Assembly: GCF_002179555.1 (NCBI RefSeq)
Contig: NZ_NHOU01000001.1
Location: 1-64,000 of the forward strand
Reading direction: 5' to 3'
Origin: Salinicola salarius
GTDB lineage: Bacteria; Pseudomonadota; Gammaproteobacteria; Pseudomonadales; Halomonadaceae
Length of the DNA stretch: 64,000 nucleotides
Positions 54,684 through 63,353 of this stretch are shown here, one piece after another (position 1 is the first letter of the stretch; every line of letters begins with the position of its first letter). The position numbers were made by a program, and so were the translations under genes. Below the pieces are notes generated by a model. That model searched no databases. It saw only the letters and a list, made by a program, of their open reading frames with translations, and was not told the DNA's origin.

Positions 54684-54747
54684 TGAATCGGCTTGGTAAT
54701 GAATCGGCTTGGTAATGAATCGGCTTGGTAATGAATCGGCTCGAGGA
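54684..54747. repeat. 16-bp tandem repeat upstream of the M16 gene
   Basis: Units TGAATCGGCTTGGTAA at 54684-54699, 54700-54715 and 54716-54731 are exact; a fourth (54732-54747) is degenerate, with decayed copies to about 54785. It fills the 5' leader of the protease gene, whose start is 21 bases away. Confidence 0.85.
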
Positions 54748-54811
54748 TGAACGGAGCTCGACGATGAACAGGGCTTGATCGTGAATGCCGGGACAGAACG
54801 TGGTTCGGCTC

Positions 54812-55486
54812 TCAGGCCGTCCACACCCGCATGGGCCCGACCGGATAGCCACAGGCCCACTCCTGGTGCGCGGGATCGTTCACCTGTCTTGATACCGGAA
54901 AAGCGCCCAACAGTTCCCTGTCGGCTGGTCCGATGAGGTCATGAGCGGCTGTCGGCGAGGTCTTCGAAGAGAGCCAATCCTCGATCCGGGAGGGCGCGAT
55001 GACGGCGGGCAGGCGACCGCTCATGGGGGCGATGACTTCCGTGGTCGGCACCGTGATCAGCGCGAACGAGTCACGCGAGGTTCCGATATCCGGGGCGTAG
55101 CGGCTCCAGATGCCGGCCAGCATCAGCGGCGAGCGATCGGTATGCGTGACCAGAAATGGCTGCTTGCCGCGTAGCCCGGCCTGCCAGACGTAGATACCGG
55201 TCACGGGGACCAGGCAACGGCGCTCGGCCAGCGCTTCGCGAAACATCGGTCGCTCGTCGAGGGACTCGGCGCGGGCACAGTGAGGCGCCTGGTCGAGGAC
55301 CTTCAGCCAGGTGGGCGTGAGCCCCCAGAAGGCGTCGCGCAGCACGATGTCGTTGGCTTCCCGGCGCAGGATCGACAGCCAGCGGCGAGGCGCCAGGTTG
55401 GGCCCGAACACTGGCGGGTCGATGCCACGAAAGGCCGGGCTTCGTGGATGGCGCGTCCAGTCGTCGACGTGCAGTCGACCAGCCAT
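54812..55486 (-). CDS. SRAP/YedK-HMCES-like protein lacking catalytic residues
   Basis: 224 residues with the SRAP fold: AFWGLTPTWLK, CARAESLDERPMFREAL, RRCLVPVTGIYVW, SPLMLAGIWSRY and SFALITVPTTEVI. Canonical members start Met-Cys-Gly-Arg and use Cys2, an Asn, a Glu and a His to bond abasic sites in single-stranded DNA. Here the protein starts MAGRL, so Cys2 is Ala; the Asn before ARAE is Cys70; the Glu of the Y-E-W motif is Val100; and the His of IHxRMP is Ser156. Only Arg72 remains. The fold is kept but the known chemistry cannot be. GAGAGACC precedes the ATG. Confidence 0.8.
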   Translation of the reverse strand: MAGRLHVDDWTRHPRSPAFRGIDPPVFGPNLAPRRWLSILRREANDIVLRDAFWGLTPTWLKVLDQAPHCARAESLDERPMFREALAERRCLVPVTGIYVWQAGLRGKQPFLVTHTDRSPLMLAGIWSRYAPDIGTSRDSFALITVPTTEVIAPMSGRLPAVIAPSRIEDWLSSKTSPTAAHDLIGPADRELLGAFPVSRQVNDPAHQEWACGYPVGPMRVWTA

Positions 55487-55770
55487 GGTCTCTCCTCGTG
55501 GGCATTCTGATGGCAGGGGCCACAGCCTATGCCACCGGAAAGGCAGGGCCAAGATGTTATTGCATCGAAACGGACGCGACCGCTCCATCGACGATGGCAG
55601 CCGGTCGGCGTAAAACTCTCACGAAATCGTTACGTTAATGCCCCAGGTGCTTGCGTTTGCGCGGTATGGCGATATGCTGAGAAACGCTGTTCGATTTTAA
55701 GTCGACAACAAGATTTTCCGGCCCCCGGACCATCGACAGCGATTCGACACTATTCCGAGCGAGGAACTTC

Positions 55771-56385
55771 ATGGCTCGACCGCGACAGCACGCTCCCGAG
55801 GCGCTCCATGCTCAGGTCATGGCGGCCTGTGATGCCTGGCTGCGAGACAATCCCGTGCACACGCTGTCGCTGCGCTCCCTGGCTCGCGATGTGGGCTGCG
55901 CACCGAGTACGCTGCTCAAGCTCTACGGCAGCTTCAGCAACCTGCTGCAGTACGTCAACATCGAGACGCTCGATCGCATGGGGGCCGCGGTCTCCTGGCT
56001 CGAGGATGCCGACCCGGAGCCGCAGCTCAAGGCGCTGGCGAACGCATACTGGCAGTTTGCCCAGCATGAACCCTACCGTTGGCAGATGCTGTTCGAATAT
56101 CCGCTGGCGGACGAGGGGGAGCTGGACGAGCGCCAGAGCCATATCATCGAAGCGCTGTTCCTTCGTGTCGAAAGTGCGCTCAAGGCGCATCAGCCGGCGC
56201 TCGACGATGCCGGCGCCCGCCGCATGGCGAGAACCCTCTGGGGTAGCGTCCACGGTCTGGTCCAACTGGGGCTGAACGATCGTCTCGGCTATTGGCAGGA
56301 GCAGCCGATGGAAGTCGGCGACCTGCTCGATCAGTTGCTGACGATGACCCTGAATGGCCTGCGTTACCAGCCGGACGCCACGTGA
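55771..56385 (+). CDS. TetR-family transcriptional regulator
   Basis: 204 residues. N-terminal helix-turn-helix (LSLRSLARDVGCAPSTLLKL YGS) and a C-terminal domain with the WHG-type TLWGSVHGLVQLGL motif. GAGGAAC precedes the ATG. Its stop overlaps the start of the downstream MFS-acyltransferase fusion as GTGA, so the two are cotranslated and the regulator probably controls this operon in response to a lipid-like ligand (inference). Confidence 0.9.
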   Translation: MARPRQHAPEALHAQVMAACDAWLRDNPVHTLSLRSLARDVGCAPSTLLKLYGSFSNLLQYVNIETLDRMGAAVSWLEDADPEPQLKALANAYWQFAQHEPYRWQMLFEYPLADEGELDERQSHIIEALFLRVESALKAHQPALDDAGARRMARTLWGSVHGLVQLGLNDRLGYWQEQPMEVGDLLDQLLTMTLNGLRYQPDAT

Positions 56386-58283
56386 TCTCGGGATTATTGA
56401 CTCAACGCCGTTTTGCCCCGTTCTTCTGGACTCAGGCGTTGGGGGCGTTCAACGATAACCTGTTCAAGAACATTCTACTGCTGCTGCTGACCTTCGTCGC
56501 CGTGCCTCGCTACGGCTGGGATACGGGACTGCTCAACAATCTGGCAGCGGGACTGTTCATCCTGCCTTTCTTTCTGTTCTCCGCCTGGGGCGGCACGCTT
56601 GCCGACCACCTCGACAAGCAGCGGCTGGTGCGCCGCCTCAAGCTGCTGGAGCTGGTGACGATGATCGCGGCGGCGGTGGCGGTCTGGTTCGAGCTCTTTG
56701 GCCTGCTGCTGGCGCTGCTGTTCATGATGGGCACGCAGTCGGCGCTGTTCGGGCCGGTCAAGTACGCCATCCTGCCGCAACATCTCGCCGCCACCGAACT
56801 GGTCAAGGGCAATGCCTGGGTCAATCTGGGCACCTTCGTGTCGATCCTGCTGGGAACGCTGCTGGCCGGTGTGCTGGCTTCGCTGGACGGCGCCCTGGAG
56901 CGGGCGGCGATCGCGGCCAGCCTGGTCGTCATCGCGCTGGTCGGCGTCGTTGCCAGCCTGGGTATTCCCGAGGCGCCACCGAGCGCGACCGGCCGTGTGT
57001 CATGGCGCCCGTTCTCGGGAACATGGCGGGTGATGCGGGACGGCCTGAGTGAAAAGCGCGTGCGTCCCGCGCTGATCGGCATCAGTTTCTTCTGGTTTCT
57101 CGGGGCCTGTTATCTCACCCAACTGCCCGCCTGGGTGCGTGACGTGGTCCACGGCAGCGAAGGGGCGGTCAGCTTTCTGCTGGGGGCTTTCGCGGTCGGC
57201 GTCGGGCTCGGCGCGCTGCTCTGCTCGCGGTTGTCGGCAGGCCGCCTGGAACTGGGGCTGGTTCCGCTCGGGGCGCTGGTCATCGGGGTATCGGGCATCG
57301 AGCTGGCATCACAGTCGGGCTTTGCCGGTGAACAGCTGGCGCTGGGTGAACTGCTGACGATGACCGACTTCTGGCAGATGAGCACGCTGCTGGCGCTGGT
57401 GGGGCTGGGCGGCGGTCTTTATAGCGTGCCGCTCTACACCCTGATGCAGCTGGCCAGTCGCGAAGAGCGAAGGGCGCGCATGATCGCTGCCAACAATATC
57501 CTCAACGCCCTGTTCATGATCCTCTCCGCCGTGTTCGGGATCCTGGTGCTCAGCGTGATGAAGCTGTCGCTTTTCGTGCTGTTCGCCTGTCTCGGCTGGG
57601 CCGCTCTGCTGGTCGGCGTCGCGCTGCTGATGCGTAACCCGAGACCGGCGCTGCGGTTGTTGATCTTCGCCCTGACTCAGGTGCTCTACCGGCTTCGCTG
57701 TTGCGGTCGTCATCATGTGCCGGCCACTGGCCCGGCGCTGGTGGTCTGCAATCACGTCAGCTTCATGGATGCGCTGGTACTCGGCGGCGCCTGCCCGCGT
57801 CCATTACGCTTCATGATGGATCGGCCGATCTACGAGAACCCCTGGATCAACTGGTTCTTCCGGATTGCCGGGGCGATTCCCGTGGACTCCGACCGACGCG
57901 ATCCGGGCGGCGTGCGGCGCGCGCTGGAAGAGGTCAGCCGGGCATTGCGCAACGGCGAGGTGGTGATGATCTTTCCGGAAGGGCGACTGACGCCGGATGG
58001 CGAGGTACAGGCCTTCCGGCGAGGGCTGGACCTGGTGCTGGCGCGAGATCCGGTGCCGGTGGTGCCGGCGGCGCTGTCGGGTCTGTGGGGATCCTGGACT
58101 TCCAACAAGGATGGCAAGGCGCTGACCAAATGGCCGCGCCGTTTGCGGGCGCGGGTCCTGCTGGTCTTCGGCGAGCCGATACCGGCAGGCTATTCGCCGC
58201 GCAGAACCCTGGAGCGACGGGTCCGAGGTCTCAAGCGCGCTGCCGATCAAAGCCTGGCCAGGAGGCTGGGCGGCCCGATCTAG
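56382..58283 (+). CDS. MFS transporter fused to PlsC-type acyltransferase (LplT-Aas-like)
   Basis: 633 residues from GTG 56382. Residues 1-415 are a twelve-helix MFS domain of the LplT type (RFAPFFWTQALGAFNDNLFK; LGTLLAGVLASLDGALERAA). Residues 440-633 are a 1-acyl-glycerol-phosphate acyltransferase with NHVSFMDAL (H-X4-D) and FPEGRLTPDG. In E. coli, LplT flips lysophospholipid inward and Aas re-acylates it; here transport and acylation are one chain, without the acyl-ACP synthetase domain of Aas. It should act in lysophospholipid repair. The GTG overlaps the TetR stop. Confidence 0.9.
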   Translation: MISGLLTQRRFAPFFWTQALGAFNDNLFKNILLLLLTFVAVPRYGWDTGLLNNLAAGLFILPFFLFSAWGGTLADHLDKQRLVRRLKLLELVTMIAAAVAVWFELFGLLLALLFMMGTQSALFGPVKYAILPQHLAATELVKGNAWVNLGTFVSILLGTLLAGVLASLDGALERAAIAASLVVIALVGVVASLGIPEAPPSATGRVSWRPFSGTWRVMRDGLSEKRVRPALIGISFFWFLGACYLTQLPAWVRDVVHGSEGAVSFLLGAFAVGVGLGALLCSRLSAGRLELGLVPLGALVIGVSGIELASQSGFAGEQLALGELLTMTDFWQMSTLLALVGLGGGLYSVPLYTLMQLASREERRARMIAANNILNALFMILSAVFGILVLSVMKLSLFVLFACLGWAALLVGVALLMRNPRPALRLLIFALTQVLYRLRCCGRHHVPATGPALVVCNHVSFMDALVLGGACPRPLRFMMDRPIYENPWINWFFRIAGAIPVDSDRRDPGGVRRALEEVSRALRNGEVVMIFPEGRLTPDGEVQAFRRGLDLVLARDPVPVVPAALSGLWGSWTSNKDGKALTKWPRRLRARVLLVFGEPIPAGYSPRRTLERRVRGLKRAADQSLARRLGGPI

Positions 58284-58355
58284 CGTAGCGAATCACTCCC
58301 TGGCGGGTCATCGGCCGCCAGCTCCACGAGGGAAGTCGGCGCGCCTTGAGCCCCG

Positions 58356-58385
58356 GTCTATTCGGGTCTATTCGGGGCTATTCGG
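58356..58385. repeat. 10-bp tandem repeat across the corB stop
   Basis: Units GTCTATTCGG (58356-58365, 58366-58375) and GGCTATTCGG (58376-58385). On the minus strand each unit contains TAG; the third supplies the stop codon of the CorB gene (58378-58380), so the others form backup stops in other frames. Confidence 0.75.
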
Positions 58386-59661
58386 TAGCACGGCGCCGGA
58401 CGCCTTGCTGCCAGCAGCGTGCCGAGGTGATCAGGTTGTCGCCGATCTCCAGAATCTCCAGGCGGCTCGTGCCGATCTGCAGGCAGACCTGAGCGTCGGG
58501 AAAGGATTCCAGCTCCTCGAGGATCAGGCCGTTCAAGGTCTTGGGGCCATCCGTCGGCAGCTGCCAGCCCAGTGCCTTGTTGACTTCGCGGATATTGGCC
58601 GTACCTTCGATCACGTAGCTGCCGTCGGGCTGCGGGTGGATGTCCCGATAAGTGCCGGCGACATCGGTGGTGAACTCGCCCACGATCTCTTCCAGAATGT
58701 CCTCCAGCGTCGCCAATCCTTGCACGTCTCCGTACTCGTCAACCACCACCCCGATCCGACGCTTCTGCTGCTGGAAATTGAGCAGTTGCGTATGCAGCGG
58801 GGTCGACTCCGGAATGAAATAGGGTTCACGGGCTTCCTGTACGATCGCGGCTTTCTGAAGATCCGGTTTGGAGAGAAACCGCGAAGCGTTGCGCAGGTGC
58901 AGAATGCCGATGATGTTGTTGATGTCGCCCTTGAAGATCGGCAGGCGGGTGTGCTGACTCTGGCGAATCTGGGCCAGCAGCGTTTCCAGATCGTCGTCGA
59001 GATTGAGACCGACGATCTCGTGACGCGGGACCATGATGTCGTTGACGGTGACGTTTTCCAGATCGAGGATCGACAGCAGCATCGCCTGGTGACGGCTGGG
59101 GATCATCGGCCCCGCCTCGTGAACCACGCTGCGAAGCTCGTCACGGGTGAGGCTGTCGGCACCGGCGTCCAGGTGACGAACGCCGATGAGGCGCAGAAGC
59201 CCGTTGGAGATGACGTTGACCAGCCAGACCACGGGATAGAAAAGTCTCAGCAATGGCGCAAGGATCAGCGAGGCGGGTAGGGCGATGCGGTCGGGCTTGA
59301 TGGCGGCATAGGTCTTGGGGGTCACTTCGCCGAAAATCAGCACCACGATCGTCAATGCCAGCGTGGCGATGGCGGGCCCCGACACATCGCCGAAGAAATG
59401 GATGGCGACGATAGTGGCGATCGAGGCGGCGAGATTGTTGACCAGATTGTTGCCGATCAGTATCACGCCCAGCAGGCGATCGGGGCGCTTGAGCAGCTCG
59501 ACGACACGCTTGGCCGAGCGGGATCCGGCATTGGCCTGATGATTCAACCGGTAGCGGTTGATCGACATCATGCCGGTTTCGGAACTGGAGAAGAAGGCTG
59601 ACAGGCAAACCAGAATGAACAGCAGGCCCAGCATGAGGCCCAAGGGTATGTCATCGCTCAA
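58378..59661 (-). CDS. CorB/HlyC-CorC family transporter (CNNM-type)
   Basis: 427 residues from TTG 59661 (GAGGAA upstream; conserved N-terminus SDDIPLGLMLG). DUF21 membrane domain with SAFFSSSETGMMSINRYRL and GNNLVNNLAASIATIVA, two CBS domains (VPRHEIVGLNLDDDLE; FKGDINNIIGILHL) and the CorC/HlyC C-terminal domain (VVDEYGDVQGLATLEDILEE). The family transports or regulates magnesium. It follows ypjD on the same strand after 106 bases, as in many gammaproteobacteria. Confidence 0.9.
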   Translation of the reverse strand: MSDDIPLGLMLGLLFILVCLSAFFSSSETGMMSINRYRLNHQANAGSRSAKRVVELLKRPDRLLGVILIGNNLVNNLAASIATIVAIHFFGDVSGPAIATLALTIVVLIFGEVTPKTYAAIKPDRIALPASLILAPLLRLFYPVVWLVNVISNGLLRLIGVRHLDAGADSLTRDELRSVVHEAGPMIPSRHQAMLLSILDLENVTVNDIMVPRHEIVGLNLDDDLETLLAQIRQSQHTRLPIFKGDINNIIGILHLRNASRFLSKPDLQKAAIVQEAREPYFIPESTPLHTQLLNFQQQKRRIGVVVDEYGDVQGLATLEDILEEIVGEFTTDVAGTYRDIHPQPDGSYVIEGTANIREVNKALGWQLPTDGPKTLNGLILEELESFPDAQVCLQIGTSRLEILEIGDNLITSARCWQQGVRRRATE

Positions 59662-59767
59662 GGCGGGGAATTCCTCAGGAGTTGTCAGGTTGTTGTAGGG
59701 CGTTAGCCGAACCCTGTCAACGCCGCCGACAGCCGCACCCGGCACGGCTGTCGACTCGGGGCACGTC

Positions 59768-60571
59768 TCAGGCGTTGTAGTGGAAGACGTATTCCAGCAC
59801 GAACTTGGTGCCGAAGAAGGCCAGTATCAGCACGCCGACGCCGGTCAGCGTCCAGCGTACCGCCTTCTGGCCACGCCAGCCCAGATAGTGGTGCCCGGCC
59901 AGCAGGCCGGCGAAGATCAGCCATGCCAGCAGCGACAGGATGGTCTTGTGGGCCAGGTGCTGGGCGAACAGGTTGTCCACGAACAGGAAGCCGCTGATGA
60001 TGGCGAGCGTCAGCAGCAGCATGCCGCACCAGATCAGTTCGAACAGCAGCTGTTCCATGCGGGTCAGCGGTGGCAGCACCTGAACGATGCCACCCGTCTG
60101 GCGGCGTTTGAGAGCGTGATGCTGGAAGCCCAGCAGCGCTGCTTGAACGGCGGCAATGGCCAGGAAGGAGAAGGCGGCGACCGAACTCAGAATGTGGAAG
60201 TAGAGCCCCGGCGATACTCCGGACTCGATCATCCGGCTGGGCATGCCAACGACACCGACAACGGTGATGGCGGCCAGCGGAAAGACGCAGACGCCCGCGT
60301 TGAGCACGGGCTTGAACAGACTGGCAATCAGCAGTAGTGCCACGACCAGCCAGCCCACCAGCGCCGCGCTCTGGGTCAGCCCCAGGTGCAGTCCGTGGGG
60401 GCCGACGATCGCCAGTGCGACGATGAGGGTGTGGCATGCCAGGGCGATCAGCCCGGCACCACGGACCCAGTTCGGACGTTCGCCGACGCGTCGGGCGAGG
60501 CTCAGGCTTTGCCACAGCCCGGCGGCAAGATAGCAGACAATAGCGACAAGGGCGAAAGGAAGCGCCGGCAT
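59768..60571 (-). CDS. ypjD: YpjD/CcsA-family inner-membrane protein
   Basis: 267 residues, eight hydrophobic segments. Cytochrome c assembly (CcsA/ResC) domain: YFHILSSVAAFSFLAIAAVQ, HHYLGWRGQKAVRWT, with conserved His in the HKTILSLLAWLIFAG helix. It resembles E. coli YpjD, which lies next to ffh as here. A role in cytochrome maturation is suggested by the domain but not shown for YpjD. Confidence 0.92.
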   Translation of the reverse strand: MPALPFALVAIVCYLAAGLWQSLSLARRVGERPNWVRGAGLIALACHTLIVALAIVGPHGLHLGLTQSAALVGWLVVALLLIASLFKPVLNAGVCVFPLAAITVVGVVGMPSRMIESGVSPGLYFHILSSVAAFSFLAIAAVQAALLGFQHHALKRRQTGGIVQVLPPLTRMEQLLFELIWCGMLLLTLAIISGFLFVDNLFAQHLAHKTILSLLAWLIFAGLLAGHHYLGWRGQKAVRWTLTGVGVLILAFFGTKFVLEYVFHYNA

Positions 60572-60765
60572 CGGTGTTTTGGCCTCGTGAGCGGTGACTG
60601 ACGACCGCCATGACGATGAAAAGAGTACGGGATGCGGATGTGCTAGATGATAGGCAATCGCGTTTCGCGGTTACTATACCCAATCACTGCCAACTCGCCC
60701 AGCCATAGCCGCATGCAGCCGAACTGTGTGAATCAGGCCGCATGGAGCCAAGCCCTATCCATGCG

Positions 60766-60771
60766 TATAAT
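60766..60771 (+). promoter_or_regulatory. -10 element (TATAAT) upstream of ffh
   Basis: A perfect TATAAT, with TG three bases before it, lies 82 bases before ffh in the 281-base divergent region with ypjD. The -35 hexamer 17 bases upstream (TGGAGC) is poor, so recognition may rest on the -10 region. Confidence 0.5.
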
Positions 60772-60852
60772 GCTGGCCACATTCCTTCTAGCGGCGCCGC
60801 GAGCTTGAGTTCGAGCATCGGTGGCGCCAGGCATCGTTGCCCGGAGCGTTTC

Positions 60853-62274
60853 ATGTTCGAAAGCCTCTCCAATCGCCTGTCGCAGACGCTCAAGTCGATT
60901 ACCGGCCAGGCGCGTCTGACCGAAGACAACATCAAGGATACCCTGCGTGAAGTGCGCCGGGCCTTGCTCGAAGCCGACGTTGCCTTGCCCGTGGTCAAGG
61001 ACTTCGTCGATCGCGTACGCGAGCGTGCCGTGGGCCAGGAGGTCTCCAAGAGCCTCTCGCCAGGGCAGCAGTTCGTCAAGATCGTCCAGCAGGAGCTGGA
61101 GGCGATCATGGGGCAGGCCAACGAAGCGCTGACGCTCAAGGGCTCGCCCGCGGTCGTGCTAATGGCCGGCCTGCAGGGCGCGGGCAAGACCACCTCCGTG
61201 GCCAAGCTGGCGAAGTTCCTGCGCGAACGCGAGAACAAGAAGGTGCTGGTGGTTTCCGCCGACATCTACCGCCCGGCGGCCATCGATCAGCTCGAGACCC
61301 TGGCCCGGGAAGTCGAGGTCGACTTCTTCCCGTCGACCAGCGCCCAGCAGCCGGTGGCGATCGCCGAAGCAGCGATCAAGCACGCCAAGATCCAGTTCCA
61401 TGACGTGGTGATCGTCGATACCGCCGGCCGGCTGGCGGTGGACGAAGCGATGATGGCGGAGATCCAGGCTCTGAACCAGGCGATTCAGCCGCAGGAGACG
61501 CTGTTCGTCGTCGATGCCATGACCGGCCAGGATGCCGCCAACACCGCCAAGGCGTTCCATGACGCGCTGCCGCTGACCGGCGTCATCCTGACCAAGGCCG
61601 ATGGTGACGCGCGCGGCGGTGCGGCGCTTTCTGTGCGTCACATCACCGGCAAGCCGATCAAGTTCATGGGGATGGGCGAAAAGGTCGATGCCCTGGAACC
61701 GTTCCACCCCGATCGCGTGGCGTCGCGCATTCTCGGCATGGGCGACGTGCTGTCGCTGATCGAGGAGGCGGAGCGCAATGTCGACAAGGGCAAGGCCGAG
61801 CGACTCGCCAAGAAGGTCAAGAAAGGGCAGGGCTTCGATCTCGAGGATTTTCGCGACCAGCTCCAGCAGCTCAAGAAGATGGGCGGTATGGGCGGGCTGA
61901 TGTCCAAGCTGCCGGGCATGGGGCAGATGGCGGAAATGGCCCAGAACAAGGGAGCCGAGCAGGAATTCGGCAAGCTCGAGTCGCTGATCAACTCGATGAC
62001 GCCCCAGGAGCGACGCAAGCCCGAAATCATCAACGGCTCGCGCAAGCGCCGCATTGCCGCCGGTGCCGGTCTGCAGGTGCCGGATCTCAATCGTCTGCTC
62101 AAGCAGCACAAGCAGATGCAGAAGATGATGAAAAAGGCCGGCCAGAAGGGCGGCATGCAGAAGATGATGCGCGGCATGTCCGGCATGATGGGCGGCGGAG
62201 GCCCTGGCGGCCCTGGTGGTCCCGGTGGCATGGGTGGTATGGGGGGAATGGGCGGCGGCTTTCCCCGGCGCTGA
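60853..62274 (+). CDS. ffh: Signal recognition particle protein Ffh
   Basis: 473 residues. Ffh binds 4.5S RNA and signal sequences and, with FtsY, delivers inner-membrane proteins. N domain (1-85), G domain with GLQGAGKTTS (107-116), VIVDTAGRLAVDEAMM, TKADGDARGGAALS, and a methionine-rich M domain. The C-terminus ends in a Gly/Met-rich run (GGMGGMGG-like) longer than in E. coli (453 residues). GGAG precedes the ATG. Confidence 0.97.
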   Translation: MFESLSNRLSQTLKSITGQARLTEDNIKDTLREVRRALLEADVALPVVKDFVDRVRERAVGQEVSKSLSPGQQFVKIVQQELEAIMGQANEALTLKGSPAVVLMAGLQGAGKTTSVAKLAKFLRERENKKVLVVSADIYRPAAIDQLETLAREVEVDFFPSTSAQQPVAIAEAAIKHAKIQFHDVVIVDTAGRLAVDEAMMAEIQALNQAIQPQETLFVVDAMTGQDAANTAKAFHDALPLTGVILTKADGDARGGAALSVRHITGKPIKFMGMGEKVDALEPFHPDRVASRILGMGDVLSLIEEAERNVDKGKAERLAKKVKKGQGFDLEDFRDQLQQLKKMGGMGGLMSKLPGMGQMAEMAQNKGAEQEFGKLESLINSMTPQERRKPEIINGSRKRRIAAGAGLQVPDLNRLLKQHKQMQKMMKKAGQKGGMQKMMRGMSGMMGGGGPGGPGGPGGMGGMGGMGGGFPRR

Positions 62275-62299
62275 TTCGCCCGTGCGTCGCAACAAAAGG

Positions 62300-62328
62300 T
62301 TCCCAAGACAGGGTGTTTTCCGTAGAAT
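62300..62328 (+). promoter_or_regulatory. Sigma-70 promoter candidate for rpsP-rimM-trmD
   Basis: TTCCCA (62300-62305) and TAGAAT (62323-62328) are 17 bases apart, with a leader of about 78 bases to rpsP. No terminator is seen between ffh and this point, so read-through from ffh is also likely. Confidence 0.45.
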
Positions 62329-62412
62329 GCTGCGTCTTCGTCTCGGGCGAGTGTCCGAGAAGACTCGAATCCGTGGCGTAACGATTAACTTAACCGAAGG
62401 ATTATCAACGCA

Positions 62413-62664
62413 ATGGTAACCATTCGTCTGGCACGTGGTGGCGCCAAGAAGCGTCCCTTCTATCACCTGACCGTTAGCGATTCTCGCGTTTCCCGCGATG
62501 GCCGCTTCATCGAGCGCGTCGGCTTCTTCAACCCGGTCGCTCGCGGCCAGGAAGAACGCCTGCGTGTCGATCTGGACCGCATCACCCACTGGCAGTCCCA
62601 GGGTGCGCAGGTTTCCGATCGCGTGGCCGAGCTGGTCAAAGAAGCTCGCAAAGCTCAGGCCTGA
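62413..62664 (+). CDS. rpsP: 30S ribosomal protein S16
   Basis: 83 residues, complete. The N-terminus [20 protein letters not shown] and [20 protein letters not shown] match S16, which is needed for 30S assembly. AAGGA precedes the ATG. First gene of the conserved rpsP-rimM-trmD(-rplS) operon. Confidence 0.98.
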   Translation: MVTIRLARGGAKKRPFYHLTVSDSRVSRDGRFIERVGFFNPVARGQEERLRVDLDRITHWQSQGAQVSDRVAELVKEARKAQA

Positions 62665-62741
62665 GTTCGATCATCATGCCGCAAGCGGCTCGCGAAACGC
62701 TGTCGGGTGACCCCTTGCCGAAAGCCGAGCAGGACAAGCCC

Positions 62742-63272
62742 ATGCAGAATGACGAGACGCAGCACGTGGTGCTGGGGCGTCTGACCAGCCCGCACGGTGT
62801 GAAGGGTTGGCTCAAGGTCTATTCGTACACCAGTCCGGCCCAGGGCATCTTCGACTACCCGGTCTGGGTGTTGTCGATGCAGGGGCAGCGCCAGTCGCGA
62901 CGTCTGCTCGACGCGCGGCCGCAAGGCAAGAGTCTGGTGGTACGACTGGAAGGTATCGACACGCGGGAGCTGGCAGAGCAGTGGGCCGGTGCCGAGGTGT
63001 CGATCGAGAAAACGGCGCTACCCGAACTGGATAGCGGCGAATATTACTGGCATCAGCTGGAAGGGCTCGAGGTCGAGACTCGCGATGGCGTCAAGCTGGG
63101 TCGAGTCGGCCATCTCTTCGAGACGGGTGCCAACGATGTGCTGGTGGTCAAGCCCTCCGAGGGTAGTCTCGACGATCGCGAGCGATTGCTGCCGTTTCTG
63201 CCTGACGACGTGATCGTTCAGGTCGATCTGGCCGGACGATTCATGATCGTCGACTGGGACCCCGCTTTCTGA
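62742..63272 (+). CDS. rimM: Ribosome maturation factor RimM
   Basis: 176 residues from ATG 62742 (AGGA upstream), the usual length. N-terminal RimM domain with VLGRLTSPHGVKGWLKVYSY and the PRC-barrel domain with EYYWHQLEGLEVE, LPFLPDDVIVQVDLAGR. RimM aids 16S rRNA 3' domain folding with S19. An in-frame ATG at 62676 lacks a ribosome site. Confidence 0.95.
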   Translation: MQNDETQHVVLGRLTSPHGVKGWLKVYSYTSPAQGIFDYPVWVLSMQGQRQSRRLLDARPQGKSLVVRLEGIDTRELAEQWAGAEVSIEKTALPELDSGEYYWHQLEGLEVETRDGVKLGRVGHLFETGANDVLVVKPSEGSLDDRERLLPFLPDDVIVQVDLAGRFMIVDWDPAF

Positions 63273-63353
63273 AACGCTGCACGTCGACATGACGCGGCGA
63301 TTTCGGGAAACGGCGAACGGCCGATAGTCGGCGGCGGGAAGGAGAAGCGTACC

